8,679 nt of DNA from assembly GCA_019239585.1 (NCBI GenBank), contig JAFAZU010000451.1:1-8679 (forward strand), in the 5' to 3' direction. A program made the translations under genes and the position numbers. This document shows, piece by piece, positions 1 to 5,677 of this stretch (its first letter is position 1; each line of letters begins with the position of its first letter). Origin of the DNA: Acidobacteriaceae bacterium. GTDB lineage: Bacteria; Acidobacteriota; Terriglobia; Bryobacterales; Bryobacteraceae. Below the pieces are notes generated by a model, which was not told the origin of the DNA, made no database searches, and saw only the letters and a list, made by a program, of their open reading frames with translations.

Positions 1-2
1 GG

Positions 3-77
3 GCACAGGAGGTGATTTCAGCAGGAATGCGAGCCCAGATCGGTCCCGAACAGGCTGCCCAGGTGGAATCGGCTTGA
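3..77 (+). CDS. Possible 3' end of a convergent gene (partial)
   Basis: This frame is open from the window edge to a TGA and gives 24 residues ending EQAAQVESA. The residues are mixed polar and alanine-rich, as expected for a C-terminal amphipathic helix. If real, the gene converges on the permease gene, with 4 bases between the two stop codons. A second plus-strand frame is also open over the same stretch, so the assignment rests on amino-acid composition alone. No family can be named. Confidence 0.3.
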   Translation, partial: AQEVISAGMRAQIGPEQAAQVESA

Positions 78-81
78 AGCC

Positions 82-1371
82 TTAGCTGAACCGGGTGACA
101 CGCCATAAAGCAAAACCGCTCGCGAGCAGGACGATCAGCATTGCCGCGCTCAGGACCGTTAACCACCCCATTTGGATTTCCATACGAGGCACCCGGGCCA
201 TTGCTCCGAATCCAGCAAAAAGTATAGTTGCCCCGGCAAGGAGAAGCCAATCGACCCATGTGCGGCGCGTGGCATGTGCCTCCAAGTCACGGCCCTCCAT
301 GCGTGTCCTGACATAGTCGGGATTGAGCCTGTACCGCTCTATTTCCCGCTGAGCCGCTTCCTTCCAACTGAAATACTCGTTTTCAGACGTAGATGAAGAG
401 GCAATCGCCACGGCTCCCGCCGCCATGAGAATCGACCCGCCGATCACTTCCGCATAGACATAGGAGCTTAAACCGTGCAGCTCGCGGAAAACCAAAATCG
501 CCCACAACAGTCCCCACAGTTGGTTTGTATTTGATAAGGGAATGCCGCGACTGATTCCTACGTACTTGGCAGCGTAGTTCTGCAGCAGGTCGCCTACAAC
601 CCACATGAAACCGCCGAGAAGCGGCCAGAACAGGATGGATCGATTCGCCGCAAGCTCCTGCCAGAACGGGCCGACGCCGCCGAGAAAGGCGACGGCTAAT
701 ACCGTCACTGTCGTGATCTCGCCAAAGGTAAAAAACGTCAGAAAGGTGAGGGGATTCATGCCGGTGAGGTAAGCCTTTCGATAGGAGATATACATGGAAC
801 CGAACATGAGTCCCGCGCCCAAAGCGGCTCCAATCCCGCGAAGGGCGCTCCCCTGCGCCCCTTGCGAGGTGGAAGCTGCGGAGAGAAGAATCGCACCCAA
901 AAAAATGACCAGAGCGCCGCCGACAACTCCCGCTTTCCGCAGCCAAGTTGCCCGGTGCAGCTCTTTGAACAACAGAATGCCCCACAGGATACCGATGAGG
1001 CTATTGGAATTCCATAACGGGAAAGCAAGACTCAAACCGATGTCCCTGACCGCAAAAACAGTCAGCGTGTTTCCGACCGCCCAAAGGCAGCCGGCCATAA
1101 CGCCCCAGACTACCAGATGCGGAACCTGCCGGACATCGGTGAAAGTATCGGAAGTGCCGCGAAGGAGCGACGGCAAACTCCATCGTGAAATGAAAGCGCC
1201 CAGCACCATCATGAACGAGATCACGAAGGGGGAAACAGCAACTGTGACCAGCTTCGTGGGCGCTTCCGCTCCCGCCAGCCACAGCGCCGCAGCAACGCCG
1301 CAAAAGATTCCGAGCCGGTGCAGCTCCCGCTGACGGGAGCGGTCCGTCGGCGTTTCGCTCAGGGCTTTCAT
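82..1371 (-). CDS. GRP/DMT-type sugar permease, 429 aa
   Basis: This is a multi-pass inner-membrane protein of the drug/metabolite transporter superfamily, closest in pattern to the glucose/ribose permease (GRP) and RhaT group. It probably imports a sugar or sugar acid. The ten-helix core shows an internal duplication: PLWNSNSLIGILWGILLFKE at about 118-137 and PLSNTNQLWGLLWAILVFRE at about 278-297. This paired Pro/Asn/Trp motif is typical of GRP permeases. A hydrophilic stretch at about 329-372 and two extra hydrophobic segments at about 374-392 and 402-423 follow the core, making it longer than the usual ~290-residue GRP protein. I chose the ATG at 1371 because it overlaps the stop of an upstream 43-codon ORF as ATGA. 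An in-frame ATG at 1383 and a TTG at 1458 are alternatives. Substrate is unknown; neighbours suggest a hexose, deoxy-hexose or aldonate. Confidence 0.85.
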   Translation of the reverse strand: MKALSETPTDRSRQRELHRLGIFCGVAAALWLAGAEAPTKLVTVAVSPFVISFMMVLGAFISRWSLPSLLRGTSDTFTDVRQVPHLVVWGVMAGCLWAVGNTLTVFAVRDIGLSLAFPLWNSNSLIGILWGILLFKELHRATWLRKAGVVGGALVIFLGAILLSAASTSQGAQGSALRGIGAALGAGLMFGSMYISYRKAYLTGMNPLTFLTFFTFGEITTVTVLAVAFLGGVGPFWQELAANRSILFWPLLGGFMWVVGDLLQNYAAKYVGISRGIPLSNTNQLWGLLWAILVFRELHGLSSYVYAEVIGGSILMAAGAVAIASSSTSENEYFSWKEAAQREIERYRLNPDYVRTRMEGRDLEAHATRRTWVDWLLLAGATILFAGFGAMARVPRMEIQMGWLTVLSAAMLIVLLASGFALWRVTRFS

Positions 1372-1499
1372 TGCACCAGCCATAAGAGTAAAAACCCCAG
1401 CAATAGGACAATGAAGGGCACCCAAAACTGAACATCTCCCCACAACGCCGTCCACCAACTCCCTGGTGATTGTACAATTCCACTTCGTTCAGAACTCAT
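1368..1499 (-). CDS. 43-aa Trp-rich single-span membrane mini-protein
   Basis: This short ORF starts with ATG at 1499 (MSSERSGIVQ) and has a polar head. A Trp-rich belt follows (W15, W16, W20, W26). Next comes one hydrophobic helix at 27-42, VPFIVLLLGFLLLWLV, and then Q and TGA. The TGA overlaps the permease ATG as ATGA, the usual arrangement for translational coupling. A TATAAT hexamer lies 26 bases upstream of the ATG. The ribosome-binding site is weak: GGGA only 2 bases before the start. I do not recognise the family. The architecture resembles small single-span subunits or modulators made with transporters, such as KdpF- or AcrZ-like peptides, but no homology is claimed. The main alternative is a chance ORF in the leader of the permease gene. 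Confidence 0.55.
   Translation of the reverse strand: MSSERSGIVQSPGSWWTALWGDVQFWVPFIVLLLGFLLLWLVQ
1469..1478. repeat. Perfect 10-bp palindrome ATTGTACAAT
   Basis: A perfect 10-base palindrome lies inside the first third of the mini-protein ORF. It is loosely similar, in its TTGTA/TACAA arms, to the palindrome between the mannosidase and VOC genes. It could be a binding site for a GntR-type regulator of the locus, or chance. Confidence 0.2.
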
Positions 1500-1505
1500 A
1501 TTCCC

Positions 1506-1517
1506 GGCAGTTCTGCC
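1506..1517. promoter_or_regulatory. Interrupted palindrome, candidate operator
   Basis: GGCAG-TT-CTGCC has perfect 5-base arms around a 2-base centre. It lies between the TATAAT and the mini-protein ATG, about where transcription would begin. A repressor bound there would block the transcript. The arms are short, so chance is possible. Confidence 0.25.
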
Positions 1518-1525
1518 TGCGTCCG

Positions 1526-1531
1526 ATTATA
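1526..1531 (-). promoter_or_regulatory. -10 box for the mini-protein/permease pair
   Basis: A perfect TATAAT lies on the minus strand, 26 bases upstream of the mini-protein ATG. No good -35 hexamer sits 16-18 bases further upstream; the 17-base position reads TCAGAT. That upstream DNA is at or next to the end of the IS110 remnant, so the original -35 could have been replaced, or the promoter may need an activator. It could also be chance. Confidence 0.35.
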
Positions 1532-1534
1532 TGT

Positions 1535-1608
1535 CGTCACACGGAGACATCTGAGTTGAGAAGTCAAGCAGAATTTAAGCCGGCTGTGTGAAAACCCGCA
1601 CCGGATTT
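1535..1608 (-). mobile_element. Noncoding 3' flank of the IS110 remnant
   Basis: This stretch lies between the IS110 remnant stop and the permease promoter region. It holds the inverted repeat noted separately and a TTGACTTCTCAACTC segment. IS110 elements lack long terminal inverted repeats, so the exact end cannot be set from one copy. I place it near 1535-1545 only because host promoter-like sequence begins there. Confidence 0.3.
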
Positions 1609-1612
1609 TCAC
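1588..1612. repeat. Inverted repeat at the IS110 remnant 3' end
   Basis: Arms GTGAAAA and TTTTCAC (7 bases each) flank an 11-base loop, overlapping the stop codon of the IS110 remnant. The A/T-heavy arms make this a poor classical terminator. It lies in the region just after the IS110 gene, where some elements of this family keep structured noncoding RNA, so it may be a remnant of that structure. Confidence 0.35.
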
Positions 1613-2016
1613 CGCCGCGTCGGAGCGGCGGAAACGGCCTCCGCCCGGCACTGTTGGCTTTGTTGGTAGCGCTGCTCGTCATAGGGCACGCGCTCCTGCC
1701 AGCAGCGGAACAAGATGCGGATCCACTTGTAGGCCAGCGCGCGCACTGCGGCGTTGTGGCCTTTGCCCCGCCCCCGCAGATCGCCGTAGCAGGCCCGGGC
1801 CCAAGCGCAACAGCGGACCGTCAAGGTCGCCCACTCGTGAAAGGTTTGCCGCACAAACTGAGGACACGCCCAACGCCTATGCATCACCCGTTGGCGGCCG
1901 CTGCTTTCCGTGATCGGGGCGATCACCGCATCACACTGGAGTTCGGCCGCACTCTGCCAACGCTCGCGGCGTGAGCCGAAGACGGCCATGGGGCGCGGCA
2001 GCAGCGCCGCTCCAGC
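1609..2016 (-). pseudogene. IS110-family transposase, C-terminal remnant
   Basis: About 135 residues match the C-terminal (Transposase_20-type) domain of IS110-family transposases. Seen in order: GAALLPRPMAVFGS; RERWQSAAELQCDAVIAPIT; ESSGRQR with the conserved Ser of that domain; HRRWACPQFVRQTFHEWA; GKGHNAAVRALAYKWIRILF; and RCWQERVPYDEQRY, ending at a TGA. The N-terminal DEDD/RuvC-like domain is absent, so the protein cannot transpose. Upstream it is joined directly to the cut end of an IS256-family transposase gene. The break falls between about 2007 and 2019, where GGAGCGG can be read as either element. An ATG or GTG further upstream in this frame would add about 40 residues read out of frame from the IS256 part. 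Family assignment is by recognised motifs, without a database search. Confidence 0.8.
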
Positions 2017-3029
2017 AGATTGGTCGACTTCCGATGCTTGTGGTGTTCTCGCGGTAACCGCTAGAAGCTGAACGTTTCTTCGATGTTGTCCTCCACCCCG
2101 TGGCACAGCTTCGAGTACTTCGGACTCCACTTCTCTAACCACTTGGCCCAGTCCCGCCGCGCCCCTTCGATGCCGTGACGGTCATAGAGCCAGCGTAGTT
2201 CCGTTAAACAGTCATCGTCGGCTTTGCGCGGCAGATAGTCTAGGGCATTCCTCAACAAATGCACGTAACAGCGTTGCCACGCCGCTCCCGGCAACACCGC
2301 GGGAAGGGCCTTGCGCCAACCGTTATGGTCGTCACTGACCACCTACTCCACCCCCTGCAACCCGCGTGCGACAAGACCGTCCAGGAACTCTTTCCAACTA
2401 CGGCCGCTTTCACGGCGGGCGAGTTCCACACCCAATATGCAGCGCCGTCCCTCCCCATTCACACCGATGGCCACCAACACCGCCCGACTGTGAATAACAC
2501 CGTCCTCTGTGACTTTCTCGTAACGGGCATCCAGAATCAGATCAGGGTATTCTTCCTCCAATCGGCGCCGGGCGAACTTATGCAGTTCTTCATCTAGCAA
2601 CTGGGTGGCCCGGCTGATCGTGGCCGAGGAAAACTCATGTCCACACAGCGCTTCGGTGATGGCTTTGACCTTGCGGGTCGACACGCCCTGAATATACATT
2701 TCGGCCAGTGCTGCCACGAGTGCCTTCTCACTCCGTTGGTAACGCTCGAACAACTCGGGGCGGACGCGGCCCTGGCGATCTTGCGGCACCCGTAACTCGA
2801 TGGGCCAACCCGCGTCACCAACCCGCGCCGGTAATGGCCGGAGCGGTAGCTGGTGCGCGTCTCGGGTCCACTCGCTCTTGCCCGCCCCAACACACTCCTC
2901 CATTTCGGCCTCCCGCACCTGCTGAAGGACTTCCTGGACCAAGGGCTTTAGCCCATCCACTTCTTCCGTGAGAGCGGTCCGCAACGTGTCCAGGTGGATG
3001 CGCTCCGCGTTATGCTTCTTCTGGGTCAT
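2007..3029 (-). pseudogene. IS256-family (Mutator) transposase, broken and truncated
   Basis: The reading frame from ATG 3029 shows the IS256/Mutator pattern: PVLQQ-type N-terminus, IELRVPQDRQGRVRPELFER, YQRSEKALVAALAEMYIQGV, STRKVKAITEALCGHEFSSA, then D167 in LILDARYEKV and D233 in VVSDDHNG. These match the two catalytic Asp positions of the family. Damage is extensive. A TAG at 2343-2345 replaces codon 229, just before VVSDDH. A second TAG at 2061-2063 replaces codon 323, in SF*RLPREHHKH. Codons about 56-74 are read in a shifted frame; the adjacent frame gives the expected ETRTSYRSGHYRRGLVTRVG. The gene stops being IS256 after KSTNLLER near 2007, so the region with the catalytic Glu and the C-terminus is gone, replaced by IS110 sequence. 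AAAGGAAA about 7 bases upstream could serve as ribosome-binding site. It cannot be functional as read normally. Confidence 0.9.
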
Positions 3030-3044
3030 GCTCTGTTTCCTTTC

Positions 3045-3062
3045 GTTCACCGCCCTGTGAAC
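3045..3062. repeat. Short hairpin upstream of the IS256 remnant
   Basis: GTTCAC and GTGAAC (6 bases each) flank a 6-base loop, 16 bases upstream of the IS256 ATG. It may belong to the element's leader. I could not locate a terminal inverted repeat, since the opposite end of the element is missing. Confidence 0.35.
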
Positions 3063-3080
3063 TGCTACGAAGGAGATATC

Positions 3081-3272
3081 ATGACCTCCTATTTATTTGC
3101 AGAACTTTTGAAGCATAACCACAACCCGGCGGGCGCGGCGGCGTTCTCTGTCATCTCCCGTGCCGAGACAGGGAAGGCAGCGCTGACACAATCCAGCCGA
3201 CAGCAACGATCAACTCCCGGTGGTGACGCACGGGCGCATGCCAAGAATTTCAGAAGATGCGAATTTTTATAG
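3081..3272 (+). CDS. Hypothetical 63-aa ORF with a strong ribosome-binding site
   Basis: An ATG at 3081 is preceded by AAGGAG with a 5-base spacer, a near-ideal ribosome-binding site. The product begins MTSYLFAELLKHNHNPAGAA and ends in a basic, low-complexity tail before TAG. It is not recognisable as any family. It sits between the IS256 leader and the integrase-type transposase fragment, and runs a few codons into the latter in another frame. It could be a degraded transposon gene, a host gene fragment, or noncoding sequence with a chance ribosome-binding site. Confidence 0.25.
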   Translation: MTSYLFAELLKHNHNPAGAAAFSVISRAETGKAALTQSSRQQRSTPGGDARAHAKNFRRCEFL

Positions 3273-3454
3273 GGCAGTCTCTGCGGACCACTGTTTTTCA
3301 GTTCGTCACCCATTACCACAGTGAGGGCCCGCACCAAGGCTGCGGGAACCAGCTCCTCTGCCCGGAACCGAGCCATCTGGGAAATACCGGTGTGGTCCAG
3401 CAACAGCAGTGTTTAGGTGGGTTGTTGAACTACTACTATCGTGCGGCGGCCTAA
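3245..3454 (+). pseudogene. rve/DDE integrase-type transposase, C-terminal remnant
   Basis: About 60 residues match the end of integrase-core (rve) transposases: SLRTTVFQFVTHYHSEGPHQ, then GCGNQLL, then CLGGLLNYYYRAAA and TAA. The pattern H-Y-H-x-E-x-x-H-Q-G followed by R/C-LGGLLNYYYR-AA is characteristic of the C-terminal tail in this group. The catalytic Asp/Asp/Glu core is missing; an in-frame TGA lies at 3224 and nothing recognisable precedes it. G-P in place of the usual R-N after the conserved Glu suggests decay. The fragment lies opposite in direction to the surrounding genes. Exact IS family (IS3-like or IS481-like) cannot be decided from the tail. Confidence 0.7.
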
Positions 3455-3545
3455 TTGGATGAGCCTTTAAATATTCGGACACTACGAGGTTGTTGATTTC
3501 GTTTCGAAACAGGGTTTTGAGATGGACAGATCACTTCTCGCCTAA
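3455..3545. other. Gap between IS debris and lactonase gene
   Basis: No gene is visible. It holds a perfect 10-base palindrome, GTTTCGAAAC, at 3501-3510. I see no GC-rich stem followed by a T-run after the lactonase stop on the minus strand, so no intrinsic terminator ends the operon here. Confidence 0.4.
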
Positions 3546-4394
3546 TTAGCGCTGGTTTGCAAGCGGTTGCCCCGCTATGCCGAGATGCACGCGATTGATA
3601 TGCCAGCGGCCCAGATTAGTCACGTACAGGTAGGCATTGGAAGGTCCACCGAAAGCAATATTGGTAGGTCTTGCCAGGATGGTACCAGCCCGATCGTAGG
3701 CGAGCTGTGAAACTCTTCTGTCAGGCGTGACGCGATAAATATTGTCGGATGCATAGCAGCTTACATACAAATTTCCTGCCATGTCGAACGCCAAGCCGTC
3801 TGGGATTCTCTCCAGACCCTTAGCGTAGACCTCCCGCTGCCCCGCTGCTCCGTCCGGGAGAATTTCTACTTTGAGAACATCGTCGGTATGGCTTTGGGCG
3901 ATAAACAGAAGACGTTCGTCGGAGCTGAGGGCCATTCCGTTTGGGAATGGCTGTGGCGGATCGAGAAATATGGTTCCCTTGCCGTGACGATCGAACCGAA
4001 CAACGCAGCCACTACTCGTTGACCATTCGCCAGAGTCAGAGACGTAAAGGTTGCCCTGTGAATCAAAAACGCCGTAGTTCGGCTGCTTCAACTTTCGCGA
4101 ACCGGCGGAGTCGGCAAACAGCGCGGATTTTCCGTTTTTCCCGACGCGGATGATGCTCGCCAGCTTGGCATTGCAGACAAAGAGTTCATCGGACGCCGAA
4201 AAAGTAAGACCGAGGCAGAAGCCGCCGATGTTGGTCACCTCTTCGATCCGGCCTTTTTCGCGAATGCGATAGATCTGGCCGGCTTCGCCGCCAGCCCACA
4301 AAATGCCGTCCTGGTCGAAGGCGAGGTCTTCGCTGTGGTCCAGGCCATCGGCGTAGGTTTCAAACTGATCCAACGGGATTTCTACTTGGTCCAT
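3546..4394 (-). CDS. SMP-30/gluconolactonase-family lactonase, 282 aa
   Basis: This is a six-bladed beta-propeller enzyme of the SMP-30/gluconolactonase/LRE family. Members use one divalent metal to hydrolyse sugar lactones to aldonic acids. The expected metal and substrate residues are visible: E22 in HSEDLAFD, N106 in QPNYGVFD, N152 in PFPNGMALS and D199 in IPDGLAFD. Repeated blade signatures (DGILWAGG, GNLYVSDSG, ERLLFIAQS, GNLYVSCYASD, NAYLYVTNLG) run along the protein. There is no signal peptide, so it is probably cytoplasmic. The length is normal for the family. It follows the second SDR by 17 bases and is the last gene before the IS debris. An SDR next to an SMP-30 protein is a common pair for oxidation of a sugar to a lactone followed by ring opening. 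The substrate sugar cannot be read from the sequence. Confidence 0.85.
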   Translation of the reverse strand: MDQVEIPLDQFETYADGLDHSEDLAFDQDGILWAGGEAGQIYRIREKGRIEEVTNIGGFCLGLTFSASDELFVCNAKLASIIRVGKNGKSALFADSAGSRKLKQPNYGVFDSQGNLYVSDSGEWSTSSGCVVRFDRHGKGTIFLDPPQPFPNGMALSSDERLLFIAQSHTDDVLKVEILPDGAAGQREVYAKGLERIPDGLAFDMAGNLYVSCYASDNIYRVTPDRRVSQLAYDRAGTILARPTNIAFGGPSNAYLYVTNLGRWHINRVHLGIAGQPLANQR

Positions 4395-4411
4395 TTCAGT
4401 GTTTGCTTCTT

Positions 4412-5185
4412 CTAAGTAACAGGAAGCTGCGCCAGCAAACCACCGTCCACAACTAATGCGACGCCTGAAATATAAGAAGCCAGATCGGAAGCCAAAAAAG
4501 CGACAGCGTTCGCGATCTCCGCGGGATTGCCGAGCCGCCTGAGAGGAATAGCCGACTGCATTTTCTGCCTGGCAGAGGATGCATCGCCGTTTCGACTGAG
4601 AGATCTTTCCATCATGGGTGTACTAATGCATCCGGGACAGACGGCGTTGACCCGAATGTGGTGCGGCCCTAGATCCCTCGCCATGTCGCGTGTCAGACCG
4701 AGAACGCCCGCTTTTGCCGCCGCGTAAGGCGCTGTTTGACCTGTTGTTGCGAAGGCCTGTACAGAGGCCGTGTTGATGATTGCTCCATGACCCGCTTTCA
4801 TCATTAGCGGGACCACATGTGAACAACAGAGAAAGACGCTTCGCAGGTTCACTCCGAGTTGATGCTCCCAATCTTCGACGCTTACCGAAACGAAGTCCTT
4901 ATAAAACTCGAGCCCCACATTATTCACAAGCACATCGATGGTCTGATATCGAGAGGTGATTTCTTGAAAAGCACTCCGAACGCTTGCTTCCGAACTTACG
5001 TCGGTGCAGATCGCATAGAGGGAGCCGCCTCTTGCAGCGATGCGCTCTGCAGTACGGTTCAGGCTGACACGATCTTTTTCCAAGCCGATCACGTGTGCTC
5101 CGTATTGAGAAAACACATCCGCAATGGCCGCCCCAATTCCCGCTCCCACTCCGGTAATGACGCATACTTTCGTATTGAGATCCAT
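4412..5185 (-). CDS. Short-chain dehydrogenase/reductase (SDR), 257 aa
   Basis: This is a classical SDR with a Rossmann fold. Visible features: cofactor motif TGVGAGIG at 11-18; E36 at the end of the second strand, which favours NAD over NADP; LVNNVG at 86-91, with Val where Ala is usual; and catalytic N113, S141, Y154 and K158 (YAAAK). The C-terminal SYISGVALVVDGG completes the fold. I chose the ATG at 5185 because it gives the normal family length and starts 23 bases after the cupin stop; an upstream in-frame start would overlap the cupin gene by 17 codons. It probably oxidises a sugar or sugar-acid hydroxyl, and its product could feed the lactonase 17 bases downstream. 3-oxoacyl-ACP reductase-like activity cannot be excluded from sequence alone, but there are no fatty-acid genes nearby. 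Confidence 0.85.
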   Translation of the reverse strand: MDLNTKVCVITGVGAGIGAAIADVFSQYGAHVIGLEKDRVSLNRTAERIAARGGSLYAICTDVSSEASVRSAFQEITSRYQTIDVLVNNVGLEFYKDFVSVSVEDWEHQLGVNLRSVFLCCSHVVPLMMKAGHGAIINTASVQAFATTGQTAPYAAAKAGVLGLTRDMARDLGPHHIRVNAVCPGCISTPMMERSLSRNGDASSARQKMQSAIPLRRLGNPAEIANAVAFLASDLASYISGVALVVDGGLLAQLPVT

Positions 5186-5208
5186 ACGATTTGAACTTGG
5201 GTCTTGAC

Positions 5209-5628
5209 CTACTGGCCAGCCTTGTAGCGTTTTTGCAATGCCTCGATGTGCGAATCCCAAGTCGGTTCGTTCGGTAAATAGCCTTCGGGATAAGTCTCCA
5301 CAACGACGTAAACGAGTTCCGAGTCCCCGATATTACGCACGGCATGATCCGTGAGCCTCGGTATATACACGACTCCTCCTTTGGTCAGTCGATGTACTTC
5401 GTTTCCCAGCGTCACTTCACCTTCTCCTTCCAGGAACAGATAGGTTTGCTCACACTCCTTATGTTGATGAATGGGGAAAGCCAATCCCTTCGGGAAGCGT
5501 TCGAGGAGGATCTCGACACACTCACTGCGTTCGCGCGGCAGCAAGACCGAATAGTCGACTCCCAGAAACGGTGTTACTTTCGACTGCTCGATGGTGCTCA
5601 CCATGGGGCTTTTTGATTTTGTAGGCAC
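5209..5628 (-). CDS. Small single-domain cupin, 139 aa
   Basis: This is a single conserved beta-barrel (cupin_2 type) metalloprotein. Metal ligands are visible as H54 and H56 in FPIHQHKECEQ, E60, and H95 in PRLTDHAVRN; the GEGEVTLG turn lies between the two cupin motifs. No extra domain or signal peptide is seen. The start is GTG at 5628, chosen because AAAAGGAG lies 9 bases upstream; an ATG eight codons later lacks such a site. It sits between the two SDR genes, 49 bases after the first and 23 before the second. Single-domain cupins in sugar-acid operons can act as isomerases or help open cyclic uronates (KdgF), so a role in isomerising an intermediate is reasonable but is inference. A dioxygenase or sugar-binding role is possible. 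Confidence 0.8.
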   Translation of the reverse strand: MPTKSKSPMVSTIEQSKVTPFLGVDYSVLLPRERSECVEILLERFPKGLAFPIHQHKECEQTYLFLEGEGEVTLGNEVHRLTKGGVVYIPRLTDHAVRNIGDSELVYVVVETYPEGYLPNEPTWDSHIEALQKRYKAGQ

Positions 5629-5637
5629 GACTCTAAA

Positions 5638-5645
5638 CTCCTTTT
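5638..5645 (-). promoter_or_regulatory. Strong ribosome-binding site deciding the cupin GTG start
   Basis: AAAAGGAG lies 9 bases before the GTG at 5628 and is the clearest ribosome-binding site among the metabolic genes. It supports the GTG over the internal ATG at 5604. Confidence 0.65.
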
Positions 5646-5677
5646 AATTTGCGACGCATCGAAAAGGTGTATCTCGG

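Noticed and set aside
383..985. 200-codon minus-strand ORF in another frame of the permease
   Set aside because: Arg/His/Ser-rich out-of-frame reading of the permease with no family signature.
794..1333. 179-codon plus-strand ORF opposite the permease
   Set aside because: Composition is Pro/Arg/Thr-rich shadow sequence; the minus strand encodes membrane helices with the GRP repeat motif.
1562..1567. TTGACT as a -35 box for the TATAAT at 1526-1531
   Set aside because: The spacing is 30 bases, far outside the usable range of about 15-19.
1588..1974. 128-codon plus-strand ORF with a hydrophobic start
   Set aside because: It is antisense to the IS110 remnant, whose motifs explain the sequence.
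3089..3403. 104-codon minus-strand ORF across the integrase tail
   Set aside because: The plus strand has the recognisable transposase tail, so this is antisense shadow.
3501..3510. GTTTCGAAAC palindrome as a terminator or recombination site
   Set aside because: Too short and not followed by a T-run; no partner copy was seen in the window.
5186..5260. Upstream in-frame extension of the second SDR
   Set aside because: It would overlap the cupin gene, and the extra residues have no SDR character; ATG 5185 gives the family length.
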